NCBI RefSeq assembly: GCF_000006945.2 | Contig: NC_003197.2 | Span: 3,038,001 to 3,102,000 of the forward strand | Length of the DNA: 64,000 nucleotides | Direction: 5' to 3' | Source of the DNA: Salmonella enterica subsp. enterica serovar Typhimurium str. LT2 | GTDB taxonomy: Bacteria > Pseudomonadota > Gammaproteobacteria > Enterobacterales > Enterobacteriaceae | Shown here: one piece after another, positions 20,000 through 28,555 of the stretch | Layout of the letters: each line of letters opens with the position of its first letter | Numbering within the stretch: the first letter of the stretch is position 1 | Notes under the pieces: model-generated | Seen by the model: the letters and a program-made list of their open reading frames with translations, nothing else | Told to the model about the DNA's origin: nothing | The model's database searches: none | Made by a program: the position numbers and the translations under genes

Positions 20000-20038
20000 C
20001 CGGATGTCCTCTTTATTGCTGTGTAGGGTAGTTCAGGG

Positions 20039-20815
20039 TTAGCGCCAGGCGTTAAACCAGCCAAGCCCGTCCTGAGTGGTATTCCGTGGTTGGTATTCGC
20101 AGCCTATCCAGCCGCGATAACCTACGTCATCGAACAGCCGGAACAGCCATGGGTAGTTGATCTCGCCATCATCCGGTTCATGTCTGTCCGGTAGCGAGGC
20201 GATTTGTACATGGGCATAGCGGCCCGCATACTCGCGAATCAGGTGACTCAAATTGCCATCCACTTTTTGCGCGTGGAAAGTGTCGAGCTGGATGAACACA
20301 TTCGGGCGGTCAACCTCTTCTGCGATGCCCAGCGCCTGATATTGGCTGGAAAAGAGGTAGCCGGGTTTAACGCCGGGACTCAGCGCTTCGATCAAAATAC
20401 GTTTATCGTGGGCGGCAAACCGGTCGGCGGCATAACGCAAATTATCGATAAACGTGGCGCGATAACGTGCGCCATCAGCGCCATCCGGCACGACGCCCGC
20501 CATGATGTGAACCTGCTCGCATTCCAGCGCCAGAGCGTATTCCAGAGCCAGATCGATATCGGCGCGCGCGTCGTGTTCGCGCCCCGGTAGCGCGGCACGT
20601 CCCCATTCGCCCGCCGCGGTATCGCCCGCCGAAGTATTAAACAGCGCCAGCGTCAGATTATGACGCGATAGCTGGGCTTTAATCTCGCTGGCGGCAAAGT
20701 CATAGGGGAACAGAAACTCAACGGCCTGAAAACCGGCTTCAGCAGCGGCGGCAAAACGCTCGATAAACGGCGCTTCGGTAAACATCATCGACAAATTGGC
20801 GGCAAAACGCGGCAT
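20039..20815 (-). CDS. otnI: OtnI, 2-oxo-tetronate isomerase
   Basis: A 258-residue TIM-barrel protein of the hydroxypyruvate isomerase/AP endonuclease 2 superfamily, starting MPRFAANLSMMFTEAPFIER. Metal-ligand regions include ILIEALSPGVKPGYLF and the C-terminal WIGCEYQPRNTT. It converts 2-oxo-tetronate to 3-oxo-tetronate. The gene equals E. coli ygbM in length and place. It follows otnC with a 4-bp gap, and denD begins 39 bp downstream. Confidence 0.93.
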   Translation of the reverse strand: MPRFAANLSMMFTEAPFIERFAAAAEAGFQAVEFLFPYDFAASEIKAQLSRHNLTLALFNTSAGDTAAGEWGRAALPGREHDARADIDLALEYALALECEQVHIMAGVVPDGADGARYRATFIDNLRYAADRFAAHDKRILIEALSPGVKPGYLFSSQYQALGIAEEVDRPNVFIQLDTFHAQKVDGNLSHLIREYAGRYAHVQIASLPDRHEPDDGEINYPWLFRLFDDVGYRGWIGCEYQPRNTTQDGLGWFNAWR

Positions 20816-20819
20816 CGGG

Positions 20820-21458
20820 TTATCTCCTTAACTGCGCAATTTCTTCGGTGGTTAAATAACGAATCGGGCGTTCGCCAAGGATAAAAATCAGCTTTGCCGT
20901 CTCTTCCAGCTCCTCGGTATTATTAGCGGCTTCCTGCAAATTCTCCCCGCACACGACCGGCCCATGATTAGCCAGTAAAAAGGCCTGATGCCGGGCCGCC
21001 AGCGCAGCCAAATCGCGGGCAATTCGGTCATCCCCCGGGCGATAGTAGGGAACCAGCGGAATGTCGCCCATCCGCATCACCACATAGGGGGTAAACGGGC
21101 GAATCACATTTTGCGGGTCCAGCCCTTCGAGACAGGAAAGCGCCGTTGACCAGGTGCTGTGCAGATGTACCACGGCCTTGCAGCAAGGGTTATTGCGATA
21201 CAACGCCAGATGAAAACGCACCTCTTTAGACGGTTTATCGCCGCTGAGCCATTCGCCCTGCGGGTCCACTTTGGATAGCCGCTGCGGGTCGAGATTACCC
21301 AGACACGAACCGGTGGGCGTCGCCAGAATATTGCCGTCCGGCAGTAACAGCGAGAGGTTGCCTGCCGAGCCGGTGGCATAGCCGCGCTGGAAAAACGAGG
21401 CGGCTATCCTGACCATCTCTTCTCGCAAAGCGTGCTCTTCTTTTGCCAGTATCGTCAT
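20820..21458 (-). CDS. otnC: OtnC, 3-oxo-tetronate 4-phosphate decarboxylase
   Basis: A 212-residue class II aldolase (AraD/FucA fold). The zinc site is visible as VVHLHSTWSTALSC (two His near 95–97) and a later His in LLANHGPVVCGENL. It decarboxylates 3-oxo-tetronate 4-phosphate to dihydroxyacetone phosphate, the last step of the pathway into glycolysis. The start overlaps the end of otnK by 4 bp, which suggests coupled translation. It corresponds to E. coli ygbL. Confidence 0.93.
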   Translation of the reverse strand: MTILAKEEHALREEMVRIAASFFQRGYATGSAGNLSLLLPDGNILATPTGSCLGNLDPQRLSKVDPQGEWLSGDKPSKEVRFHLALYRNNPCCKAVVHLHSTWSTALSCLEGLDPQNVIRPFTPYVVMRMGDIPLVPYYRPGDDRIARDLAALAARHQAFLLANHGPVVCGENLQEAANNTEELEETAKLIFILGERPIRYLTTEEIAQLRR

Positions 21459-22717
21459 ACCTGAAACTCCCTTTGAGCGCGGATGAAAAAGGATTCATCG
21501 CCAAAATTACCTGACTTTAGCGCCAGCGAGACTGGCGCATGGAGCGCGTTGACCCACGGCACGCCGGGTGAAATGCACGGTCCGATGTGAAAACCGGTAA
21601 TACCGAGGCTTTGCGTCACCACGCCCGAGGTTTCGCCGCCCGCCACAATAAACCGGGTGATACCGCCTTCCGCTAAGCGAGCAGCCAGCAGGGAAAAGAG
21701 CGCCTCTACCGCATGGCTGGCTTCGGTAGCGCCATATTGCTGCTGGATGGCGGCCAGCGCCTGCGTGGAGGCGGTGGCGCTAATCATTGGCGCCAGTTCG
21801 CTGTCCTGACTGAGCACCCACTGCGCCAGCGCTTCAGCGTAGGCCTCGCGCGTCTCGGATGACAGGCAGCGCGCCACATCAACGTCGCGTGTGGGAGCAT
21901 GTTGTCGATAGAAAGCCACCTGCTGATTCGTCATTTGCGAACAGGAACCGGAAAGCACCACCGCGCGGCCGCTCAGCGGATAGCCTGCGGAACGGGCCTG
22001 AGAAACGCCGTGCTTCGCCCACTGACGCGCCAGCCCCATTGCCAGCCCGGAACCGCCGGTCACCAGCGGAGCATCACGCAAAACCTCGCCCTGGATTTCC
22101 AGGTGCCGCTCATTGAGCGCGTCAAGTACTGCGTAGCGATATCCTTCCTGCTGTAAACGCGACAGCGCCGCACGGGTCGCGGCAACGCCTTCATCAAGCG
22201 TCTGAGCTGGAATAACGCCGCAGCGCCCTTGCGCCTGCGCTTCCATCAGACGCGGCAGGTAGCTGTCGGTCATCGGATTGATTGGGTGGTGGCGCATACC
22301 GGACTCCGCCAGCAAGTGGTTCATGACAAACAGATAGCCCTGATAAACCGTGCGTCCGTTAACCGGCAGCGCGGGAGAAATCACGGTAAATGAGGTATCC
22401 AGCGCCACCATCAGCGCATCGGTGACCGGGCCGATATTGCCTTCGGCGGTACTATCGAAAGTCGAGCAATATTTGAAATAGACTTGCTGGCAGCCCTGTT
22501 TTTTCAGCCATACCAGCGCCGCCAGCGATTGTTTTATCGCCTCTTGCGCCGGGCATGAGCGGGTTTTCAGGCTGATAACCACCGCGTCGCACCCTTCCGG
22601 TTGCGTCCCGGTTGGGACATCATTGATCTGCACTGTCGGCATCCCGTTTTCGACCAGAAAACTGGCGATGTCGGTCGCGCCGGTAAAATCATCGGCAATG
22701 ACGCCAATTTTTAACAT
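21455..22717 (-). CDS. otnK: OtnK, 3-oxo-tetronate kinase
   Basis: A 420-residue four-carbon acid sugar kinase (DUF1537 family). The N-terminal substrate-binding motif is ADDFTGATDIASFLVENG at about residues 8–25. The C-terminal nucleotide-binding domain includes RFIVAGGETSGVVTQSLG near 360. It phosphorylates 3-oxo-tetronate at position 4 using ATP. It overlaps ltnD by 7 bp and otnC by 4 bp. It equals E. coli ygbK. Confidence 0.94.
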   Translation of the reverse strand: MLKIGVIADDFTGATDIASFLVENGMPTVQINDVPTGTQPEGCDAVVISLKTRSCPAQEAIKQSLAALVWLKKQGCQQVYFKYCSTFDSTAEGNIGPVTDALMVALDTSFTVISPALPVNGRTVYQGYLFVMNHLLAESGMRHHPINPMTDSYLPRLMEAQAQGRCGVIPAQTLDEGVAATRAALSRLQQEGYRYAVLDALNERHLEIQGEVLRDAPLVTGGSGLAMGLARQWAKHGVSQARSAGYPLSGRAVVLSGSCSQMTNQQVAFYRQHAPTRDVDVARCLSSETREAYAEALAQWVLSQDSELAPMISATASTQALAAIQQQYGATEASHAVEALFSLLAARLAEGGITRFIVAGGETSGVVTQSLGITGFHIGPCISPGVPWVNALHAPVSLALKSGNFGDESFFIRAQREFQV

Positions 22718-23634
22718 GACGGCTCCTCAGGCGTGACGCCAGGCAGAGTAATCCCCGAGAAAATTTTGATCACAGCGCTGTCATCCTCTTTGCCATAACC
22801 GGCGTTACTGGCGCTGGTGAACATATTTAACGCCGTAGAGGCCAGCGGTAAGGGGAAGCGCAGCGCTTTCGCCGTGTCGGCAACCAGCCCCAAATCTTTG
22901 ACAAAAATGTCGACGGCCGAACGCGGGGTATAGTCGCCGTCAACGACATGCTGCATACGGTTTTCAAACATCCAGGAGTTGCCGGCGGCATGGGTCACGA
23001 CGTCATACATCACGTCCAGAGGAATACCGGCCCGCGCGGCCAGCGCCATCGCTTCGGCCGCCGCCGCAATATGCACGCCAGCCAGCAGTTGATGAATGAT
23101 TTTGACGGTTGAGCCTGCGCCCGGCGTATCGCTGATGCGATAAACGTTGCTGGCAACGGCGTCCAGCACAGGCTTCAGGCGGGTAAACGCCGCCTCGCTC
23201 CCGGAGGCCATCACCGTCATTTCGCCCTGCGCCGCTTTTACTGCACCGCCGGAAACCGGCGCATCCAGCATGTTAAGATTCAATGCCGTCAACGCCGCGG
23301 CGATCTCTTGCGCGTCGGCGCTTGAGATCGTGGACGAAACCATCACCGCGCTTCCGGGTTTCATCAGATGGGCGACGCCATCCTCACCGAATAACACCTG
23401 TCTGACCTGGGCGGCATTGACGACCAGAATGACTAACGCATCCACGACGCCGGCGAACTCCCTGGCGCTGGCGGCAGCCCCACAAGCCCCTTCAGCGAGC
23501 AGATTCGCGCACGCTTGCGGGTTAAGATCGGCCCCCCATGTGGAAAGCCCGGCGCGCAGGCATGAACGCGCAGCGCCCATTCCCATTGAGCCAAGCCCCA
23601 CAATGCCGACATGAAAATCGGTTCCTGTTGTCAT
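22711..23634 (-). CDS. ltnD: LtnD, L-threonate dehydrogenase
   Basis: A 307-residue beta-hydroxyacid dehydrogenase. The NAD-binding motif VGIVGLGSMGMGAA is at about 9–22, the substrate-binding LDAPVSGGAVKAAQGEM near 120, and the catalytic Lys in GSTVKIIHQLLAGV near 170. It oxidises L-threonate to 2-oxo-L-tetronate. I prefer the ATG at 23634, which is 5 bp after GGAG; an in-frame GTG at 23640 would sit on top of that site. It is the first gene of the operon and equals E. coli ygbJ. Confidence 0.93.
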   Translation of the reverse strand: MTTGTDFHVGIVGLGSMGMGAARSCLRAGLSTWGADLNPQACANLLAEGACGAAASAREFAGVVDALVILVVNAAQVRQVLFGEDGVAHLMKPGSAVMVSSTISSADAQEIAAALTALNLNMLDAPVSGGAVKAAQGEMTVMASGSEAAFTRLKPVLDAVASNVYRISDTPGAGSTVKIIHQLLAGVHIAAAAEAMALAARAGIPLDVMYDVVTHAAGNSWMFENRMQHVVDGDYTPRSAVDIFVKDLGLVADTAKALRFPLPLASTALNMFTSASNAGYGKEDDSAVIKIFSGITLPGVTPEEPSC

Positions 23635-23715
23635 TATCACTCCATGTTAATTTACGTGATATTATGTTTTGTTATGTGAATATAGGCGTTTTTGTAAACA
23701 ATTGCGGTGAGTTGT

Positions 23716-23752
23716 TTCACAAAAAATAACAAAATGTGTTATTTTTTGTGAA
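23716..23752. promoter_or_regulatory. Inverted repeat with 15-bp arms, probable DeoR-type operator
   Basis: TTCACAAAAAATAAC (23716–23730) pairs exactly with GTTATTTTTTGTGAA (23738–23752) across a 7-base spacer. A related half site, GTTATGTGAA, lies nearby at about 23673. Both are between divergent ltnD and ygbI, about 80 bp from each start. This is a good candidate site for the DeoR regulator YgbI to control the operon and itself. Confidence 0.75.
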
Positions 23753-23830
23753 GGCAATCCTCATAGAACTTCACACGCTGTGACGAGAAATCGCGTAAAA
23801 TCGCGACAGGACTAAAGAAAGGAGCAGACG

Positions 23831-24595
23831 TTGATACCTACTGAGCGTCGACAAATCATTCTTGATATGGTAGCGGAGAAAGGCATCGTCAGTATCGCTG
23901 AACTGACCGAGCGCATGCATGTATCCCACATGACTATCCGCCGTGACTTACAAAAACTGGAGCAGCAAGGCGCGGTAATCCAGGTCTCTGGCGGCGTGCA
24001 ATCATCGACTCGCGTGGCGCACGAACCCTCGCATCAGATCAAAACCGAACTGGCGACGCCGCAGAAAGCGGCAATTGGCAAACTGGCCGCCAGCCTGGTA
24101 CAGCCAGAAAGCTGTATCTACCTTGATGCAGGTACGACCACGCTGGCGATTGCCAGGCAGCTGGTTACGATGAATAAACTTACGGTGGTGACGAATGATT
24201 TCGTTATCGCCGATTACCTGATGGACAATAGCAATTGCACAATTATTCACACTGGCGGGGCGGTATGCCGGGAAAACCGGTCGTGCGTCGGTGAAGCCGC
24301 GGCGACGCTTTTGCGCGGGCTGATGATTGACCAGGCCTTTATTTCCGCCTCTTCCTGGAGCGTGCGCGGTATTTCAACGCCGGCAGAAGATAAAGTCACG
24401 GTGAAACGGGCCGTCGCCAGCGCCAGCCGCCAAAAAATTCTGGTGTGCGACGCGACCAAATACGGCCAGGTCGCGACGTGGCTGGCGTTACCGCTGGCGG
24501 AATTCAACCAAATCGTCACCGATGACGGCCTGCCGGAAAGCGCAATTCGGGCGCTGGCCAAAGTGGATATCTCACTGCTGATGGCCAAACAATAG
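23831..24595 (+). CDS. ygbI: YgbI, DeoR-family repressor of the sugar-acid operon
   Basis: A 254-residue DeoR protein. The N-terminal helix-turn-helix is visible in RRQIILDMVAEKGIVSIAEL followed by MHVSHMTIRRDLQKLEQQG. The C-terminal sugar-phosphate sensor domain includes YLDAGTTTLAIARQL and GEAAATLLRGLMIDQAF. The start codon is TTG at 23831, supported by GGAG at 23821–23824 and by the family N-terminus. It is divergent from ltnD and probably represses the operon until an intermediate binds. Confidence 0.92.
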   Translation: MIPTERRQIILDMVAEKGIVSIAELTERMHVSHMTIRRDLQKLEQQGAVIQVSGGVQSSTRVAHEPSHQIKTELATPQKAAIGKLAASLVQPESCIYLDAGTTTLAIARQLVTMNKLTVVTNDFVIADYLMDNSNCTIIHTGGAVCRENRSCVGEAAATLLRGLMIDQAFISASSWSVRGISTPAEDKVTVKRAVASASRQKILVCDATKYGQVATWLALPLAEFNQIVTDDGLPESAIRALAKVDISLLMAKQ

Positions 24596-24613
24596 CGAAG
24601 CGGCGCAAGCCGC

Positions 24614-25051
24614 TTACGTCATCATCTTGCGTACCAGTTGCGTAAACTGTTCGCGTTCTTCAGCGCTCAGTCGCCCCAAAAACTCATCGTCAACGCGATC
24701 CCCCAGTGGTATCGCGGCGGTGAGCAACGTTTGGCCCTGAACGGTGAGATAGACAAAACGCCGACGTTTATCCAGCGGATCGTTTTCTCGTTTTACCAGC
24801 CCACGATTTTCCATCCGGCTTAACATCTCCGCCAGCGTCGCTTTAGTGCTGACCGCCGCTTCGGTCAGATCGACCTGTTCAATACCCGGATGTTCAGCAA
24901 TAACGCGCATCACCGCATATTGAGGTTTGGTGAGCTCCGGTAGTTCATGCTGCCAGCGTGCGGTATGTTGCTGAAAAAGTTGGCGTAACAGATGAAACGC
25001 GGTGTTTCGTAACTCCATGAGCGCTCCGGATAAATTAACTTTTTCTATCAT
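24614..25051 (-). CDS. MarR-family regulator of the hydroxyarylate decarboxylase operon
   Basis: A 145-residue winged-helix protein of the SlyA/MarR type. The recognition region is PGIEQVDLTEAAVSTKATLA and the wing is LVKRENDPLDKRRRFVYLT with the Asp and Arg residues typical of the family. It is divergent from bsdB, and two adjacent palindromes lie between them. Related regulators release DNA when phenolic acids bind; that ligand class is an inference here. An alternative start at residue 12 (MELRNTAF) is possible. Confidence 0.88.
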   Translation of the reverse strand: MIEKVNLSGALMELRNTAFHLLRQLFQQHTARWQHELPELTKPQYAVMRVIAEHPGIEQVDLTEAAVSTKATLAEMLSRMENRGLVKRENDPLDKRRRFVYLTVQGQTLLTAAIPLGDRVDDEFLGRLSAEEREQFTQLVRKMMT

Positions 25052-25143
25052 AACGACTTATGCACGGTTTTTTAATGACGAATGCTTTAGCTAAACGTGC
25101 GCAGGCGTCGGGAGCGATCTTGTCGCAAAGGCCGTGTGGGCGT

Positions 25144-25171
25144 ATTTTGATCAAAATGTTCGTATACGAAC
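25144..25171. promoter_or_regulatory. Two abutting perfect palindromes, probable MarR operator
   Basis: ATTTTGATCAAAAT (25144–25157) and GTTCGTATACGAAC (25158–25171) are each perfect 14-base palindromes and touch with no spacer. They lie between the MarR gene and bsdB, 17 bp before the bsdB ATG at 25189. One or both are likely regulator sites; the second most resembles MarR operators. Confidence 0.7.
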
Positions 25172-25188
25172 GATATTTGAGGTAAGAA

Positions 25189-25782
25189 ATGAGATTGATT
25201 GTGGGGATGACCGGTGCGACCGGCGCGCCGCTTGGCGTCGAGCTACTCCAGGCATTGCGGGCGATACCTGATGTTGAAACGCATCTGGTAATGTCAAAGT
25301 GGGCGAAAACCACTATTGAACTGGAGACGCCCTACACGCCCGCTGAGGTAGCCGCCCTGGCAGATTATTGTCATAGCCCGGCCGATCAGGCGGCGACCAT
25401 TTCCTCCGGCTCATTTCGTACCGACGGCATGATTATTATCCCCTGCAGTATGAAAACACTGGCGGGGGTTCGCGCCGGCTATGCCGAGGGGCTGGTGGGA
25501 CGCGCTGCCGATGTCGTGTTGAAAGAGGGTCGCAAGCTGGTGCTTGTGCCGCGGGAAATGCCGCTCAGCACGATTCATCTGGAAAACATGCTTGCGCTTT
25601 CTCGTATGGGGGTGGCGATAGTGCCGCCCATGCCCGCGTTCTACAACCTGCCGCAAACCGTTGACGATATTATCCAGCACATCGTAGCGCGCGTTCTCGA
25701 CCAGTTTGGTCTGGAGCATACGCGCACGCGCCGCTGGCAAGGACTGCGACAGACAGCAAATTTTTCACAGGAGAATGGATAA
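25189..25782 (+). CDS. bsdB: BsdB-type flavin prenyltransferase (UbiX/Pad1-like subunit B)
   Basis: A 197-residue UbiX/Pad1-type protein. The FMN-binding N-terminus is MRLIVGMTGATGAPLGVELL, and conserved segments include IIPCSMKTLAGVRAGYAEGL and VLVPREMPLSTIHLENML. It makes prenylated FMN, the cofactor for the UbiD-type decarboxylase encoded next, by prenylating FMN. GAGGTAAGAA precedes the ATG. Its stop overlaps the bsdC ATG (TAATG). In enterobacteria this operon between mutS and rpoS is known as the non-oxidative hydroxyarylic acid decarboxylase locus. Confidence 0.92.
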   Translation: MRLIVGMTGATGAPLGVELLQALRAIPDVETHLVMSKWAKTTIELETPYTPAEVAALADYCHSPADQAATISSGSFRTDGMIIIPCSMKTLAGVRAGYAEGLVGRAADVVLKEGRKLVLVPREMPLSTIHLENMLALSRMGVAIVPPMPAFYNLPQTVDDIIQHIVARVLDQFGLEHTRTRRWQGLRQTANFSQENG

Positions 25783-27209
25783 TGGCATTTGATGATTTGC
25801 GCAGTTTTTTACATGCGCTGGATCAGCAGGGACAACTGCTGAAAATCAGCGAGGAAGTGAATGCGGAGCCGGATCTCGCAGCCGCTGCCAACGCAACGGG
25901 ACGCATCGGCGATGGCGCGCCCGCGCTGTGGTTTGACAATATTCGTGGTTTTACCGACGCCCGCGTGGCGATGAATACCATCGGTTCCTGGCAGAACCAT
26001 GCCATCTCACTGGGTTTGCCGCCTAACACGCCGGTTAAAAAACAGATCGATGAATTTATTCGCCGCTGGGACAATTTTCCGGTAGCGCCGGAACGGCGGG
26101 CGAATCCGGGCTGGGCGGAAAATACCGTCGACGGCGACGCGATCAACCTGTTTGATATCCTGCCGCTGTTTCGTCTGAACGACGGCGACGGCGGATTCTA
26201 TCTGGATAAAGCCTGTGTGGTATCACGCGATCCGCTCGATCCCGATAACTTCGGCAAGCAGAATGTCGGCATCTACCGCATGGAAGTTAAAGGCAAGCGT
26301 AAGCTGGGTCTGCAACCAGTGCCGATGCATGATATCGCATTGCACCTGCACAAAGCTGAAGAGCGCGGGGAAGATCTGCCGATTGCGATCACGTTGGGTA
26401 ACGATCCGATCATTACCCTGATGGGCGCAACGCCGCTGAAATACGATCAGTCAGAGTATGAAATGGCAGGCGCGCTGCGTGAAAGCCCCTATCCTATCGC
26501 CACCGCGCCGCTGACCGGTTTTGATGTGCCGTGGGGATCTGAAGTCATTCTTGAAGGGGTCATCGAAAGCCGTAAACGTGAAATTGAAGGACCGTTCGGC
26601 GAATTTACCGGCCACTATTCCGGCGGTCGCAACATGACCGTGGTGCGTATCGATAAGGTCTCTTACCGCAGCAAACCCATTTTTGAATCGCTCTATTTGG
26701 GTATGCCGTGGACGGAAATCGACTACCTGATGGGGCCGGCGACCTGCGTGCCACTGTATCAACAGCTGAAAGCCGAATTTCCGGAAGTGCAGGCGGTAAA
26801 CGCCATGTACACCCACGGCTTGCTGGCCATCATCTCGACCAAAAAACGCTACGGCGGCTTTGCCCGTGCGGTGGGCCTGCGAGCGATGACGACGCCGCAC
26901 GGTCTGGGATATGTGAAGATGGTGATCATGGTCGATGAAGATGTCGATCCATTCAATCTGCCACAGGTGATGTGGGCGTTGTCGTCGAAAGTGAATCCGG
27001 CAGGCGATCTGGTACAGCTACCGAATATGTCCGTCCTGGAACTGGATCCGGGCTCAAGCCCGGCGGGGATTACCGACAAGCTGATCATTGACGCCACCAC
27101 GCCGGTTGCGCCAGATAACCGTGGTCACTATAGCCAGCCGGTTGTTGATTTACCGGAAACTAAAGCCTGGGCTGAAAAGCTGACCGCCATGCTGGCCAAC
27201 CGTAAATAA
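25782..27209 (+). CDS. bsdC: BsdC-type hydroxyarylic acid decarboxylase (UbiD family)
   Basis: A 475-residue UbiD-family decarboxylase. Features include ARVAMNTIGSWQNHAISLGL near 65, the prenyl-FMN and metal-binding region NVGIYRMEVKGKRKLGLQP near 160 and EGPFGEFTGHYSGGRNM, with the catalytic Glu cluster, near 270. It carries out reversible non-oxidative decarboxylation of hydroxybenzoates such as vanillate or 4-hydroxybenzoate. It depends on BsdB for cofactor. It is full length. Confidence 0.93.
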   Translation: MAFDDLRSFLHALDQQGQLLKISEEVNAEPDLAAAANATGRIGDGAPALWFDNIRGFTDARVAMNTIGSWQNHAISLGLPPNTPVKKQIDEFIRRWDNFPVAPERRANPGWAENTVDGDAINLFDILPLFRLNDGDGGFYLDKACVVSRDPLDPDNFGKQNVGIYRMEVKGKRKLGLQPVPMHDIALHLHKAEERGEDLPIAITLGNDPIITLMGATPLKYDQSEYEMAGALRESPYPIATAPLTGFDVPWGSEVILEGVIESRKREIEGPFGEFTGHYSGGRNMTVVRIDKVSYRSKPIFESLYLGMPWTEIDYLMGPATCVPLYQQLKAEFPEVQAVNAMYTHGLLAIISTKKRYGGFARAVGLRAMTTPHGLGYVKMVIMVDEDVDPFNLPQVMWALSSKVNPAGDLVQLPNMSVLELDPGSSPAGITDKLIIDATTPVAPDNRGHYSQPVVDLPETKAWAEKLTAMLANRK

Positions 27210-27219
27210 GGAGTAACCG

Positions 27220-27456
27220 ATGATTTGCCCACGCTGTGCCGATGCACATATTGAACTCATGGCGACTTCGCCGGTAAAAGGAGTCTGGACGGTATATCAG
27301 TGTCAGCATTGTCTGTATACCTGGCGCGATACCGAACCGTTACGCCGTACCAGCCGCGAACACTATCCACAAGCGTTTCGCATGACGCAAAAAGATATTG
27401 ATGACGCGCCAATGGTGCCGAGTATCCCGCCGCTGCTGGCAGAAGACAAACGGTAA
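27220..27456 (+). CDS. bsdD: BsdD-type small subunit D of the hydroxyarylate decarboxylase
   Basis: A 78-residue protein with four cysteines in two CxxC pairs (ICPRCADAHIELMAT and YQCQHCLYTWRD), likely a zinc ribbon. It matches the small D subunit (YclD/VdcD) of bacterial hydroxyarylic acid decarboxylases, whose exact role is not settled. AAGGAG precedes the ATG, and the gene begins 10 bp after bsdC. A strong terminator follows. Confidence 0.9.
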   Translation: MICPRCADAHIELMATSPVKGVWTVYQCQHCLYTWRDTEPLRRTSREHYPQAFRMTQKDIDDAPMVPSIPPLLAEDKR

Positions 27457-27489
27457 AAAAAAGGCCAGTCGACAGACTGGCCTTTTTTT
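27455..27489. terminator. Bidirectional intrinsic terminator between bsdD and rpoS
   Basis: An A8 run and GGCCAGTC (to about 27470) pair with GACTGGCC and T7 (27475–27489) around the loop GACA. T-runs on both strands make it a good terminator for bsdBCD on the plus strand and for rpoS on the minus strand. Confidence 0.95.
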
Positions 27490-27500
27490 GACAAGGGTAC

Positions 27501-28493
27501 TTACTCGCGGAACAGCGCTTCGATATTCAGCCCCTGCGTCTGCAGAATTTCGCGCAGACGGCGCAGGCCTTCAACCTGAATCTGACGAACACGTTCACGC
27601 GTAAGACCGATTTCACGGCCTACATCTTCCAGTGTCGCAGCTTCATATCCCAGCAGACCGAAACGGCGCGCCAGCACTTCACGCTGTTTGGCGTTCAGTT
27701 CGAACAACCATTTGACGATGCTCTGTTTCATATCGTCATCTTGCGTGGTGTCTTCCGGACCGTTCTCTTTTTCATCGGCCAGGATGTCCAGCAACGCTTT
27801 TTCGGAATCACCGCCCAGCGGGGTGTCTACCGAGGTAATGCGCTCGTTGAGACGAAGCATACGGCTGACGTCATCAACCGGTTTATCCAGTTGCTCTGCA
27901 ATTTCTTCCGCACTCGGTTCGTGGTCCAGTTTATGCGACAACTCACGTGCGGTGCGCAGGTATACGTTCAGCTCTTTAACAATGTGAATCGGCAAGCGAA
28001 TCGTACGGGTTTGGTTCATGATCGCCCGTTCGATTGTCTGGCGAATCCACCAGGTTGCGTATGTTGAGAAGCGGAACCCGCGTTCCGGGTCAAACTTCTC
28101 GACTGCACGGATAAGCCCCAGGTTGCCCTCTTCAATCAGGTCCAGCAACGCCAGTCCACGATTGCCATAACGGCGGGCAATTTTTACCACCAGACGCAGG
28201 TTACTCTCAATCATGCGACGGCGAGAAGCGACATCTCCACGCAGTGCGCGACGCGCAAAATAGACTTCTTCTTCGGCTGTTAACAGTGGTGAATACCCAA
28301 TCTCACCAAGGTAAAGCTGAGTCGCGTCCAACACACGCTGTGTGGCCCCTTGCGATAACAGCTCTTCTTCAGCCAGGTCGTTATCACTGGGTTCCTCTTC
28401 ACTCAAGGCTTTTTCGTCAAAAGCCTCTACTCCGTTCTCATCAAATTCCGCGTCTTCATTTAAATCATGAACTTTCAGCGTATTCTGACTCAA
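27501..28493 (-). CDS. rpoS: RpoS, stationary-phase and general stress sigma factor
   Basis: A 330-residue sigma-38. Region 1.2 begins near residue 50, region 2 holds the core- and -10-binding sequence [20 protein letters not shown] then [15 protein letters not shown] (about 125–165), and the C-terminal helix-turn-helix of region 4 is [20 protein letters not shown] near 290. It directs transcription of stress and virulence genes. The frame is intact. In enterobacteria the main rpoS promoter lies inside nlpD, and the long leader is a target of Hfq-dependent small RNAs; the layout here fits that. Confidence 0.99.
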
Positions 28494-28555
28494 AAGGTGG
28501 CTCCTACCCGTGATCCCTTGACGGAACTAGCAAGTCAAAGCCTGGTTCCGCCGCT

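Noticed and set aside
27501..28493. Possible rpoS loss-of-function mutation, common in laboratory strains
   Set aside because: The frame is open over all 330 residues and the sigma regions are normal by eye.
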